A stretch of 64,000 nucleotides of DNA from positions 20,732,822 through 20,796,821 of the forward strand of contig CM022671.1 in the NCBI GenBank assembly GCA_012295275.1, given 5' to 3'. Position numbers and translations under genes: made by a program. Below the pieces are notes generated by a model, which saw only the letters and a list, made by a program, of their open reading frames with translations, was not told the DNA's origin and searched no databases. Below are positions 41,901-55,819 of this stretch, piece after piece. The DNA comes from Chrysomallon squamiferum (Eukaryota; Mollusca; Gastropoda; Neomphalida; Peltospiridae). How positions within the stretch are numbered: the first letter of the stretch is position 1; each line of letters begins with the position of its first letter.

Positions 41901-43136
41901 TTTGTTGTTATTTGTTGGTAGATAAACGGTCTGTATATTGTTTTGCATGTTCTAGCATGCGTGAAAATCACTTGGCTATGCTACTTGCCACGCTATTTTA
42001 CAATACATAATGGAAATTTCCGTATTTTGAGAAAAACATCTCTAAGTGCAGTACTTTGTTCACTGGCAATGTTAAGTGCTTTTCACAATACGAGTCATAA
42101 ACAGTGATAGATGATGCCGCGAGTCATTAAGCTGGATTCAGACTCTGTCGAGGTTGTTAAGTCAGGAAAATAAGCAGTTCTGGTGAGTTTGCAGTTCGCG
42201 GTAAACACGCATGCGTGTGCATGGACACGTAAACTGGTGCTATTAAACCTTATTATCAGGACGAAGATGCTCACTCGGACTCAAATGGCACAATGAACGA
42301 AAGTCTGGTTTCCTGGGTGATTTAAAATTACTATTTAGTTGATCCACAGAATGAAGTGCTCCTATTCGCAGATAATGTTATGTTTTTCTAGAAAGGCGTA
42401 TTCACATATCGGAACTAGTGATAATGATCTGAGGTTTTCTATGTAAGGCTCCGTATTACTAGGAGCTTATCTTTTATATCTAGTTTCCAAACTCACACTT
42501 ATGCTACATCACTTATCTTTGTCATTAAAATGCTAATAGCACTACGAGTTAATGTACATTAGTACATCACTCAATGGTCGTCACTATGACATGAATTTCT
42601 GAGCAAGAACTTTAACATCATGGAAACAGTTAATTGTAGCTGTAAACCAATTTGGAGCAATGACTTTTGAATGCTTAATCGAGATTGCATTGTACTCACC
42701 TTCCCGAGTTCCAGAATATAGGTAAATTATATATCACAAACAAACCTAACGATATGTTTTTTTCGATCGAGTAATATTCGTTTTAATTCATTAACTTAGA
42801 TACTTAGGAGCAAGAGTGATATATAAGTGCTATGTAAGAGAATGAACCTTATGTAACAAGGACAGGACAATATATGTTAATGAACTATCAAAATTTTATC
42901 CACTGAATAAGCTTGTGTCTGATTCGAAGGCTACATCCTAAGACTTGAGGGTCTTTCATAGGGCTATGACCCATTCCAAGCATGTCCCCGGCACTTCCTT
43001 TTTCAAAACTAGTCGCTATTAATCGGTAAGATAGCACGTTGTGAGGTGACATAGGCATCCCTCTCGTATATTGAGTTTATTCAAAGAATTTAAACACTGT
43101 TCGTAAAATAAGCTATGAAGTCTTTAGACACGTATT

Positions 43137-43259
<123 letters not shown>

Positions 43260-44447
43260 AAAATTAACATCCATAAAATATATTTTAATGAGCTAATAAA
43301 AATGTTAATATTCGGTAAAACTCATTATTTTTCCAAAGGTTTGGCCCATTAATTTGAGTGCATTTACTATTTTTGTGTCAGTCGATATGGTTTGCTATTC
43401 ACTTTCAAAAGTATATCGTCTATAATGACAGCGTCTCTATTAAAGATGTTCAATATCCTTTTTTTTTTATTTCTCTTGGATAAATATACATGTCCTTTCA
43501 TGTTATGAAGCAGAGGTGAAACGATTCCACTTTTCATGAACTTTTATTTCCATCTTCAGTTCTTTAGGAGACGTTTCATTTACTCCTCACCGATATATTC
43601 CCGCAAAGAAACTGGTTTGTTAAGTTCTATCAAAACAATCGATTTCCAAACAGGAAATTGTTGCAGTTTTCATAGAACACAACGCCTGGCAAAAACGGCG
43701 TTGTTTTGCAATGTTGCTTTGTTACATATATCATGTACGCTTGACAAGCTAATGATGTAGATTGTCTGCTTCTGTCGATAAAATTCCAGTCATTTCGCTT
43801 CAGACATTTTTCAACGCACCGCTGACTTTCTAAAACGTAATTGTGAAGCTTTAGCATACTTCTGATTCCAATCAAACTGATAAATTTAAAGTCGCAACTA
43901 CGCGTCAAAGTTCCCATGAAGGTGAAATATATATTTTTTTCATGAACATATGAGGTTTGATATTTTAATATATTATCACAATGATATTTGTAAATTTGTA
44001 CGAAATTTTGATTTCCAATGTACGATATATGTCTTTTGCCGTTAAAATAAATAAAATAACTGAATAAAAAGAATGATGATGATGACGACGACGATGATGA
44101 TGATGATAATAATAATAACAATAATCATAACTACAAAAACAACAAAATAATATAATGATCATGACGATGCTGGTAATAATGACGAGAATAATGTAATGGT
44201 AAGAATAAGAAGCTTTTAATCAATATTCCAAAAGAAACAATTACAGATTGGGCGCACATTCTCAAAAATATTCTAGCGCACTTACTTTCTTTTTAAAACT
44301 TTGCCTAAATGATATTCCACGTAGATTTTTATAATCGTAAATTCTTTCACTATTTTTAATGCGTTTTTTTTATTTATATTATTATTATTATTTATATGTA
44401 TTTATGTATGTATGTATTAATTAATTGTTAATATTGTTCTCTTTCAG

Positions 44448-44631
44448 ATTCAGATCACTACTTTGTGTGTTTCTATCTCTTTGAGTGCTTCAGTTGCCTT
44501 GCTCTGTCTGTTTTTGCCAAAGGTCTACATAATAGTCTTCCAACCGCAGAAGAATGTAAGAAAACTGACAATGAATTCTGCTAGTTATAAAATGGCGCCT
44601 ACTGGTTCAACGGGAACATCGAACAATTACG
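44448..44631 (+). CDS. mGluR: mGluR coding exon 3: TM7 and proximal C-terminal tail
   Basis: Too short for a simple ORF search, but clear by splicing. The acceptor at 44447 (TTGTTCTCTTTCAG) is phase 0 and matches the donor of exon 2. The 61 complete codons begin [19 protein letters not shown], which is TM7 of class C receptors (about 810-831). The family motif FLPKVY follows at 831-836 and FQPQKNV at 840-846; from memory FQPQKNV is the same as in vertebrate mGluR3 and supports group II placement. The rest, to residue 870, is a Ser/Thr-rich cytoplasmic tail. The donor at 44632 reads ACG|GTGAGT and leaves phase 1. If intron 3 were retained, the frame would stop after three more residues (G-E-F), giving a receptor without the distal tail. 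Confidence 0.93.
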
Positions 44632-46524
44632 GTGAGTTTTGAATCATCACTGATGTCTTTACACGATTATTTTAAACGTTCCCATAACTAGTATATTTTT
44701 ATTATTAATGTTTACAATTATTTTATTTTAACCTGGCAAAAGCATATGTTTAAAACAGTTGGAATTATCCATGTTATCATTTATCTATTAAATTTCACAC
44801 ACTTTTTCAACGGGGCATTTTGATCTCAGAGATGTACCAAATAAAGACATATGAACACCTTTCAAGGTCATATGCTCTTAAGAAATTTGCTAATAACTGT
44901 GTTGATTTGATACTTATACAGGTCAATTATTCTTAACATGCAGTTTTTGGTACTTATCCATAGTGCTCTCGTTGAGTCCATAATAAGTTCAGCAGAACAT
45001 CGCTTAGGTCTAATTACATCTCTGGTTCATTAGCATATAGAATACACGTCTATTATATATCAAAGGACATTATATTTAGTGTCATAACGATAAATGTCTT
45101 CATAATACGTTTGGTTCTTTAATGCAGATGTGGCTGAACTGGTAACTAATATAACGTGGTTTAGCATTATCATTTTATGGTTCATTATTCTGGAGAATAT
45201 ACTTGAATCCCCAAAAGCATGACGCTGATCCTCAAAGTGGAACAACAAATTCTACAACTGTGCGAAAAAAAAAAGAGAAGAAAACGTAATCAGGTTATGT
45301 TTGAAAGTAATGATTCGACAGTTTTTGTTATTATCTCTTCTTATTTAATTCAGCATCCATTTTGACATTATAACCAAAGTTCGAATCGTTTGTTTTCAGT
45401 CTGTGCCATTATTTGGCTGGATCTTCTAGGTGAATAATAAATATGTTACAACATGAGCTTATGTGTTCAACTAAACATTTATCAGTTTAATTTACATCCA
45501 ACGGTCATTAAACTATACATATACACAATTCATAAACTCAGATTGGAAAACCAGGATGTTACTAGTATGTTAATACTTTAGTTGTAACAAAGCTCAGTGA
45601 AATACTGGGAATCCTCTAAATGGGGTCCATGCTCGTCAAAACGTTTTGTTAGATACACAGTTTATGAATTCGTATCGAAGAACCAATATACTATGAGTAT
45701 ATTAACATTCTGATGGTAAATTAAAGATTTCATTGAAAGGCACATGATATTTATCTCAGAAATTGGGCCTGTATTAGTTTAGGTTCGGTTTTTAGCGATT
45801 AACTTATCTGAGCCAGATTCACAGATACTTTAACTGAAATGTTACATCATTTGTTCTGGTGTAGCATCTGATGTCCACGTTATTAGTCGTTCTAGAACCA
45901 GTAAGAAATGTATGACGTTACAGTGTATTAAAAACAAAAGTGTACAGAATAAGAACACAAAGCGACTAACTGTCAGTGTTTAAACTGAATGCGTAAACAC
46001 AATTACGTCGAATAATCAAAACAGCTTTAACCAGGCAGTATATCTCAACAGCAAAACTACTGAAAATTACGGCTTGCTTAGTTATACAGAGAAATTTAAT
46101 TAAAACTGTCGTCTCAAGTTTGGTTCATTACACGTTCTAGAAAAACTGAGAAAATTAATTTTAAGTTTTGTGTCATTCAGTAACTTAATACTTCGCAATA
46201 ATGATGAAGATGATGATAATTTATTATTATTATTATGATTACAACAACAAAACACAAGAAAAAATAAATGGTAACAACAATTTGACTAATAAAAATTTGA
46301 TTAATAAATGGTTTACTAATACAATGATTAGAGAGGAAAATAAACAAAATTTAAAATAAATAAATAAATATATATATATGTATTTATTTATTTTAATTTT
46401 TACTTTCAAAACACTATTTTAAAGAAAAGAATTTATAATCAGATCAAAAACAACTTTGACCAGTGGGGAAAAAAAAAGAAAAAAAAAGAAGAGTTATTTA
46501 TCAAATTTCAAAGTTTAGTCAAAG

Positions 46525-46561
<37 letters not shown>

Positions 46562-49500
46562 AAGTTAGATATTAACACCTGAAACGGCGGTAAACTATTC
46601 CTAATCATCTGCAGATAACATCTAACTTTCCCTTGTATATATTTTGTGTTTATATAATCATTTCATTTAATTGCGTTAAGTGTTTTTAATTCAAAAAAAA
46701 AAAAAATTTTATCTTTTTTTTTAAAAAAATCCTAAAACACACAAAAAAAAAAAAAAAAAAAAAAACACGTCGCCACAAAACATTCTTAGTATTTTTTTTT
46801 CAGTTAAGTTAATGAACAATTTCGTTACAATTAAAACATCTTTAATTTCAGTATAATTATTATTATATACAGAAGAGGGACATAAATATCTGGTAGAATT
46901 AGGACATTCATCCTTCTGGTTCCATTCAACCCTAAATAATTGCATTCACCCTTGAGTGAATCGTTCGCGTTTAAGCAGCACTGATACAAGGTTTCCATAT
47001 CAGCCGAGTATAGCAAAACGGATGCTGTAAACAGGAACGCATTTTGATGAGCTTTTGTAAAACCGCCAATGGAACAAAAGGCTCAGTTTTGGTTCTCGGC
47101 GAACGGGCTTTTATCTGAGGGATTTTCAGTATTGATCACAGGCTAAGTGGATGTGTAAATCTTCCACTGGGGCGGAAAAGACGCAGGAATCGTCTGAATA
47201 TAGCAGCGAACGGGAAGACCCTGCCAAAGGTTCATATAATGGGAATAAACCACTTAGAAATTGAGTGCCGGCAATAATGCCGGTGTTCCACTCGTGTTGA
47301 CAGCCTCCGCTCCCCGGAGACTTCGGTTAAAGGGGGACGAGGCAGTGAGCTCAATCTTTTTCTCAATCTGTTCTCTTTTTTGGTTTCTGTCTGAAAGCAG
47401 TCGCTTAAGATGGGGTCGCATGACATCATCAGCTCATCTCGAGAACATGCGCTATTCAGTTAGAATTTCCAGAACCTGATTGGACGGATACTGAGTGGGA
47501 CTGAATTAACGTGTGTTCAGAAATAAAGGTGCGAAAATGCGTAACAGTCAGTAGTGTTGATGCATCACGGTTGATGAACTTAAATTTTACGTCGTTAAAA
47601 CCTAAAGACATTTAAAATACCCAAAATAATTTAGTCGATGTGTTGATCTTTCGCGCTCGGTAAACAAAAGCAAATGTTTTGTAAATTCAAATTAAGTCAC
47701 GTGTTATTGATGTTTCGGTTTCTTTCAGTGAAACAAAACAAAACCAATGAATTGAAAACAAAAAACAGAAACGTATTATAGATGTGTATTTTTTTTTTGA
47801 TGAGATAAACCGAAAGTCATTACCATTAAAGCAAATCAATGTAAACTAAATTATGTCTTGGTTTTGTTTATTGATCTATTACTTAATGTTTCTAAACATG
47901 ATTAACATACAGTACGACAGTAATAAGGTATATAATTCTGCCAGTATCAGTATAGTTTTCCCAAAATATACGTTTATATAAGTATATATTTAGTTATACC
48001 AGTCCTGTCATATTAGAGAAATAATGCTCCTCAGAAAGGGTTAATGTCAGAGTAATGTTATTCATACTAAAAGAATACATTTAATGTGCAATTTAGGTCC
48101 CAAATGTAATAATATTCATTTGTCAAATAGCTCTCTAAGATAAAGTTTATGGTTATGTTCTGTGTAGATTGCCCACTTGTGTTTATAAACAGTTATTTAC
48201 TTATTCATAAAATAAAGCATACGCTTACAAATCTCATAGAAAACTTGGATCAAGGGAAAGAATTGAGTGACGTAGAGATAGATATAAACAGTGAATGAGA
48301 GAAAGTGTAAAGGATAAAGAGAGAGAGATGGACCGAGAGCCATATAAAGATACATGGAGAAAGGGAGAGAAAGAAGAGAGGGTGAACAAATAGACAAAGA
48401 GAGAAACTGAAAGACAGCGTCAGACGAGGAAGGAAAAATAAAAGAAGGAGTGATGGAGAGAGTGAAAGTGAGAGGGGCAAAATCATAATAAGACAAAAAG
48501 AAAAAATAATTATTAAGAGTAAGATAGGCATAATTGTATATTATCAACTACGTTTTAAGAATTAATTATATTTAATCATAACTATCTTTTTTTTTTTCGT
48601 TTAAATATAAATAGCCACGAAAATACTTTTAGTGCCTTTGAATCGATCTAAATCTTTTGGACAGGCTGCACATTTGACGTTTTAAAATCTGGGCTCAAAG
48701 TCAGCTGCACGTAATCAGTCGCCACACGTATCAAAAATAAATCCGTTTCATTCATCGACTCGATCAGTCACTTGAATGCCTCATTGTTGTCTGAAAAACT
48801 GAACGGAAATAGTCGTATTTAGGCTGATTTACATGTATTGAAGTTTCCCACCCTGAATAATGTCCGCTGTCAATTAAAAAGACTAAAACGTCACTTGTCA
48901 TTCATGCTGTTTTCAATACTGTCTGACTTTTGTAAAACACTCCAAACAATTTACAGCACGATTTGTTTTCTTCAGTTTTAGCCTCTAACTTTAAGTCTAA
49001 TTTGTACAGATACAGAGACCTTCATGAGAAAATTTTCTGACTTACAAATCCAACAATTAAAGACTACATTTAGTGGTTTGGTTAAACAGTATTTCTTTGT
49101 AATCAGCCTTCATGTAATACATCCATGTTAATATTTTGGAACGGAATTGCTAGGTGGCATTTTACAGTTTTATTTAACACTACCACATAAAGCAGCATTT
49201 GATTCTAAGTGACGCTAATATATATGTGTCACTTTTTCTTTTATCAAAATTCATGATTCGTGTTAATCCAGAATAAGACTGCTTCATAAAAATACTTTTA
49301 CGATTTCTAATTGTTATTGGAAAGTATTAGCACAATTATTACAACCGATTTGCTTTATTACTGGTGCGTTCTAAGTTAGACGCCATAATATAACTTAATA
49401 CTTGTAAATTAAGCAGTATTTGTATAGTTTAATTCAGATTACAGAATATAATACATTAGTGCAATAAAAAAAATAAATAAATAAATAAATAAATTAATTA

Positions 49501-51604
49501 ATTAATTAATCAATGTTTACGTACAAGAACATACGCTTATATACGTATTTACATGAAGGGATGCATATACTGAAATCAGGCTGCCATTTGTCACTCATTA
49601 AAATTCCACGAATTACCTTTTTTTTTTTACACATGTATCTTTGTATATATGCACCTATTGCTTCCATTGTGACATAAACATTCTGACAACGTGTCACTTT
49701 CAAAGGGACGACACACTGAAATGATTCTCTGCATGATACGAATGTATGTCAAGAGGAGAAGCTAGACATATTAATCAGATGAACGATTTAGAAGGTGTTA
49801 CTTTCATTGAATTTCTGTACAAATATGTCAAGTGGGTCTGCCAGACGTCGTAAGAAGCTAAGACGATAATATTTTTCGCAGAGTGAAAACAAAAATAATA
49901 ATAAACAATATCTGTTATGTGTTCGTTATTATCAACAGGTGAACCTAACATCATTTGTTGTTGTTGTTGTTGTTCTTCTTCTTTTTAAAATTTGAAAGAG
50001 AAAATCATGTCTCGTAAAAAAATCATCTATAAATTCTATTTCCATCCAAGGCAGAACTGGGCCAAGTAATGTTGAAATGAACCGTAGGCTATATGCATGT
50101 TCACAGAACGTATTGATCAACGTCTCAAGAAGACAACAATTAGTTTCAGTGTTGATATCTTAGTGGCGTAGATGCAAACAACCCCCTCGAACTGTATTAT
50201 TTATAGCTTCCCAACGCCAGCTGTGGCGAGGAAAATTTGCAATTTTAACACCATTGCAAGACCTCAAGTGTTATCAAGTGTTAACCACTGAATGCAAAGT
50301 CTCCCGTCCACTGACAACAAAGATAACTGAATTCAAAAGTTTCAATCCATTGACAACAAAAACCAATAACCGAATGCAGAGACCTCAGAAGATAAACTTT
50401 TTCATCCTCTTTCTTTGCCTGTCATCCTTAGTCATTAAATGTTCATTATCCATACAGTACAAACACCAGTAGAGTGTCAGCACCAGTAGAGAGTCATAAC
50501 CGTTCCAAGATACTCATTATTTTCAATATTGGTTGCTTTATCTGTAATCTTGAAAGTTAGTGGTGACGCAATAGGCAGTGGGTATCAAAGACATATATAT
50601 AGTATTAATATTGTAGCAACGTGAGAACTATCGATTGAATTGTTTGGTAAAGTAAATAATGCTAGCTTATTATTTGTAACAGTTTATGTTGCTTATAAAA
50701 GCAATTATTTTTATAATGATCTCGTTTCAATCTTATAATAATAAATTCCATTACTAATATTTATTAGCAACAACAAACAAAACAATTCCCAGACAGGCAG
50801 ATAAATAGAGAAACAGTCAAACAAAAAAATGCATTTTTGTATTTGTTTGCATCCCAAGATCTGTTTCGCAAACAACATATTGCTCTCTTAGATATGATGA
50901 CTGTATGGAAACAATCTTCAGCAACAAACATCAGCGTTGCCCATCTACATGATCGTTGATAAATAATGGATTATTGTATTTGCTGATAACAAGCAAAAGC
51001 AGGAACAAAGATAAAAGTGTTTTCAAGCGATATTAAGACCCGTCGAGTCAATGCATTACTTAAGCGTGACTATCGGGTCTTGTTTTGTTTCCGTTTCTTT
51101 CAGTGTCGTGATAATATTTTCTAGAATTGCTACTTCGCTTTATCTTATGGATGATCAATGACATAGTTCTTTTTTAGTATATATATATATATATATTTAA
51201 AATTATTATTCTTTAGTAATTTTCGATATAATCTACAAAACCTGTCAACCTGTGACCTAATAACGTGATCTCGAACATTATTATCAGCTGTTAAGTCTGA
51301 AATTCAGATCTTTATGTGAATGGTTTATTTCATAGGAATATTAGTGTTATAATTATTTTGTATAATTATCATATGTATGTACGTGTTTATGTATGTATGT
51401 TTGTATGTATGTGTGTTTTAATGTATGTGTGTATGGATATATGCCTGAACATATGTATGTACGTATTATTTTTGGGTGTGTCTATGTGTGTTTGTTTATG
51501 CCTATCTGTGTGTCTGTGTGTCTCTCTGTTGATGTTTATACATATATCCTTATGTTGTATACTGTATTCCCCTGTTTTCATCTCTCTGTTTGTATATATG
51601 TGTG

Positions 51605-51659
<55 letters not shown>

Positions 51660-54076
51660 ATGTGTGTGTGAATGTCTCCAAACAATTAAAATCTTGCCTT
51701 TCTTTGGATGTTTTAAAATAAAATACTTGTTAGTGTGGAGTAAAAACGATCATTATTAACGTCAGTGGCCATCTCGCAATTTGTAAAAGCAATTCATCCC
51801 TGGAGATTAAAGAATAACATTTATTTCTTTTCCAAATTGTCCGCTCCGTACGTCAACACAGGCTGTAAGCACTCTCGAGAGAAAACCTATTTATTATCAA
51901 ATATCGTATAATCAATTTTTCGTGGACATATGTTGAAACGAAATTAGCCGTAGGGTCGAACTCCGTTTAAGAAAGTTTAAGAAGTGGAAATTGGCTTAAT
52001 GACTGATGATAGTGGCGTGGCTGAAGCCGTTTCGTCTGCGCCGCACACGATGCCTTGTTCCCTTCGCATTCGTGCTGATAACACCATTGCATACATTGAT
52101 CCGGATCGCCAATTGGTTGCTAATCCAGAATCTTCCACCAAAATCCCTGCCTGGAAAGAGTTCCAGTAGTTCAGTGGAACATGGAATCGCTCTTGCCCCG
52201 TCTATTAAGGTCATAAATTGCATGCCCGCTCCCTTGTGACAATTGCTAGTTTGTTTAATTCGGCGTATAAAATACAAGATGAGAAAGTCTATAATCGGCC
52301 GTCCAATTTAGCTTGCCATTCCCTGACAGCATATAAAGAATTTAAACCGACAGAGATTGAATCTTGGCTTCGGAAATGCAACGCCAAATTGCACATATGT
52401 GGTAAACGTTTCCAGTGGTTTATGGTACGTTTGACGCTCATAGACCCATTAACATTTATGGACGAAAAATATCAGAGAATTACGAAAACTGTTAAACTAT
52501 TATAGCGATTGAAATACTTTACCAAAGCTGAATTTTGTGAGAAAAAAATATCCATTGTTTTTGAATGCAATTATTATCAAACAAATGATTAAATGTTTTT
52601 GTTTCGCAATCATATTAACTATAGCCACAATCTTTTCTCAAATACAGAAATTAAACTTCACAAAACGATAATGAATTTTCATTCGATGTGGTTTATTTAT
52701 TAACGGTCTAAATGATTTCAACATGAATCGTTTAGCTGTTAGCTGGTTGTTATTTGAAAATAATAATTTCAGGAACATCACAGACATGCATTTGGAAGAG
52801 GAATATCATAAATGTTAATTCATTCGAAAGATCTGACTGCAAATTAATAATGTGTGTTAAGTTCATCATTTAAATGTAAATATTCTTCTTATTGCATCTT
52901 TTAAGAAAGAATCATTGATTACTGAATACAAACGCGTCATTTACATGCCATCATACACAAATGAAACACGAAAGCTTTATATTAATTCTTTAGCCCAGTA
53001 GTAATTAAATTAATATGTAGCACAGTTTCTTTTATTTTAATATTATTTTTAAAATGTAATGAACGTTAATTCATAGATATCATTAATTCGAAATTAACCC
53101 TTTAGTGTTTAAAGCCTTTCAGTTCCTTAATTATATGAGCGAAGGAATCTGATAAATTCATAAAAACAACAAAAAAAAAAAAAATTAAAAATTAAAAAAA
53201 TTAATAACATTTGGAAAAAAATATCCTTGTCTAGACCTGTACTCTTAGAGAAGATCTAGTTTTATTTTTGTAATGAGTAAACATTAACTAATTATAATCA
53301 GCGTCAAAAATCGACTAAAGTAACAATTTGGAAAACATTTGTTGCATGGAACTATCATAGCTTAAATGTCAGGATTCAAATAATTTACTAATTCTTTAAT
53401 CCAGTAACACTAGCTTTAATGTAGCATTACTGTATTATCAAATCTTCAACCGAGATCTCTGTAATAAATTACTCTATCGATTACCTATTAACATTGTCTT
53501 TCATGTAGTCCTACATCATACATTCTCTTTTTACAATACTAATCCAATGATAGAACAAAACAATATTTTGAAAAATGTTTTATTATATCATTGCATGAAA
53601 TGATAGCAACTAATAAATAAGTAAATCGATTTTTACACAACCTAGTTTTCTACATAATGATACTAGTCAAACGTAAATTTATATTTTGTTCTTAATGTAT
53701 TGTTAAATTTTTTGATACTTCTTGCATACAAAGGATATGCAGAAAAACAACTGCTTTTCTTTTTCAGATACTAGCTAAGTAATAATGTAATGAACAACAC
53801 AGGTATGCAGTGGGTAAGGGATATCAATTAAAATATGTTAATACTGTTGAATAAATGTATTCGTTCAATCATTCATTCATTCGTTCGATCGATCCTTCCT
53901 TCCTTCATTCATTCATTCGAATTCATTATTCACACATTCATAACATTTATTAAAACTTCAAACACTATTCGATTAGCAATTGCAGTCTATAGCTTCCGAC
54001 TGCGATTTGCCTCTGTCATCATTGAAACTGGACGCTTTGTTTGCAATTCATCTTGTCTGTTTTTCTTTCATTGCAG
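44632..54076 (+). other. mGluR intron 3 (9.4 kb)
   Basis: Bounded by GTGAGT at 44632 and TTGCAG at 54076. It holds poly(A) runs at 46523-46556 and 46743-46765, a GA-rich imperfect patch at 48290-48480, (AAAT)n(TTAA)n at 49470-49510, and TATG/TG repeats at 51373-51660. Two less AT-rich islands (about 47000-47480 and 51940-52500) have short open frames on both strands that I cannot assign to a family. No other exon matching the phase-1 donor of exon 3 and giving a recognisable mGluR tail was seen. Confidence 0.85.
51373..51671. repeat. (TATG)n and (TG)n tract
   Basis: Imperfect TATG array, then about 27 pure TG units at 51607-51660. Confidence 0.9.
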
Positions 54077-54174
54077 TGCCGTCTGAACACATCAGACTCA
54101 ATGTTCAACACCGACTGGGGGCCGGAACAACCACGGAAACCGAGACTGATCGAGACAGTCTTGCCTCGCTGTGA
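54077..54174 (+). CDS. mGluR: mGluR coding exon 4: distal C-terminal tail and stop
   Basis: The acceptor at 54076 has a strong pyrimidine tract (TGTCTGTTTTTCTTTCATTGCAG). Joined to the single leftover base of exon 3 it gives Val871, then 31 residues ending DRDSLASL and a TGA at 54172-54174. The start, Tyr-Val-Pro after the junction, matches where the last coding exon of vertebrate GRM3 begins as I remember it, also with Val-Pro. The tail is rich in Thr, Glu and Asp. Vertebrate group II receptors end in Ser-Ser-Leu with Ser at position -2, a class I PDZ ligand. Here position -2 is Ala, so that motif is not met. The exon is assigned by phase, splice site and tail position rather than by strong protein similarity. 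An alternative terminal exon elsewhere is possible. Confidence 0.8.
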
Positions 54175-54323
54175 AATTGTCCAATCACGTTTCACTGACC
54201 CGATGCCTAATTCTTTGTGATGAGTGGTGCAATGGAAGACTGCGAGAATATGATATTTGTTATAGTAGCAAATTCAAAAGAAGAAACGTCAGAGAAATAT
54301 AACACTGTGTACGTTTTATTTTG

Positions 54324-54536
54324 CTTTAAATATATTCGTCGATCTTTTGATATATATGTGCCAGGAATACAAACCCTCCATCATACATGTATCTCTGTGT
54401 GTGTAAATAAATATATTCATACACACTTACACATACCTATACACACACACATGCATAGGTATATATATATATATCTTTAAATATATTCGTCGATCTTTTG
54501 ATATATATATGTGCCAGGAATACACACACCATCATA
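54324..54536. repeat. 62-bp direct repeat pair, offset 151 bp
   Basis: CTTTAAATATATTCGTCGAT starts both 54324-54385 and 54475-54536. The copies are nearly identical apart from an extra TA in the second and a small change in the ACAAACCCTCC segment. The spacer is CA/TA-rich, so microsatellite-driven duplication is likely. If exon 4 is terminal, the pair would lie in the 3' UTR or just past it. Confidence 0.8.
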
Positions 54537-54850
54537 GCTATATATATATATATATATATATATTTGACATATATTCATATAGACATAAATAAACATAAAC
54601 ACAACATAAGCACATACTTCAAATACAAGAAATTACGAACGATTCAAAGCACGACAATAAAAGCGTTGTGATATTACTGTATAAACTCTCACTATAGATA
54701 ATAATAATATTAATAGTGGTATGAGAAGAACTGTACATTTAATTCATATTTGGAATTTTGGTTTTTGACGTATTCTGGGAACTGCAAAACTGTGTCTGTG
54801 TTGGATCTACCTTTCGTTTTGAGTTTTCAGTGGCTGAGAGTTGCAATAAA
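54406..54850 (+). terminator. Candidate polyadenylation signals
   Basis: AATAAA hexamers occur at 54406-54411, 54656-54661 and 54845-54850, the nearest 232 bases after the stop. In AT-rich DNA such hexamers arise often by chance and none has an obvious GU-rich partner, so the used site is unknown. Confidence 0.25.
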
Positions 54851-55703
54851 AGAAGCAAAACAAAACAAACAAACAAAACAACAACAGCAACACAAGATCA
54901 TGACGCACAATTCGCGTGGCTTCTGCTTTTTCATTATCTTTCAACAATAATGATTAATATAATGTGTAGCACAAGATTATTTTCTTGAATTATTTTTTTT
55001 TTTTAATGTTTTAATGGAATGAATGCACCCTACGAAATGTCTACTAATGATTACTGATAGTGGAAATATTATACTGATTACCCGACAAAGACGAAACATT
55101 CAAATTATCAAGATGATAATGAAACGATATTTAAATATACCCCTGTCGTGCTTCTCATTCAAATTACGTAATAGATTTATGGAATACATAGAGTTTATAA
55201 AAGAAGAAGATTCAATTACTCAGTCAAAAAAGACCTGAAGACTGTTATTAACGCCTGTCAAATGTGTATTTGTGACATTCTTTAATGAATGGTATAAACT
55301 CTACTCAGATTGTTCGTATTGATGTAATGTTACAGATACGTAGGCAGCTAGTTATCTGTTGATACGTCTGGGTACCCAGTATGAGCCAGGTAGACTAATA
55401 ATTACTTCATTGGTACGTATTGTATTTCTGTTATTGTATCCTCTTCAGTAATAGGTTTATTCTGTTAGTGCTGCATTTATAAATAAATATTGATTTAACA
55501 ATATTTACCATGGTCAAAACCGATAATCATAACAAGAACATTTAGTTTTGCTTATTTATAACATGTGCCATTATGCAGAGATTTAAAATGCTTTTTCTTT
55601 TCTCTTAGTAATCACACATATATATACCTATATAAGAAATACTGAATGAAATTCTAGTAGGTATATGACATTTTATTTACATTGTTTCCTGTTCTTGTTG
55701 TTG

Positions 55704-55799
<96 letters not shown>

Positions 55800-55819
55800 T
55801 TACTATTATTATTATTATT
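55704..55819. repeat. (CTA)n(ATT)n microsatellite
   Basis: About 32 CTA units, then ATT units. Confidence 0.95.

Noticed and set aside
43630-44121. 163-codon minus-strand ORF near exon 3
   Set aside because: Its first part is poly-Ser from the GAT/GAC repeat and the rest matches no family I know; no splice or start support.
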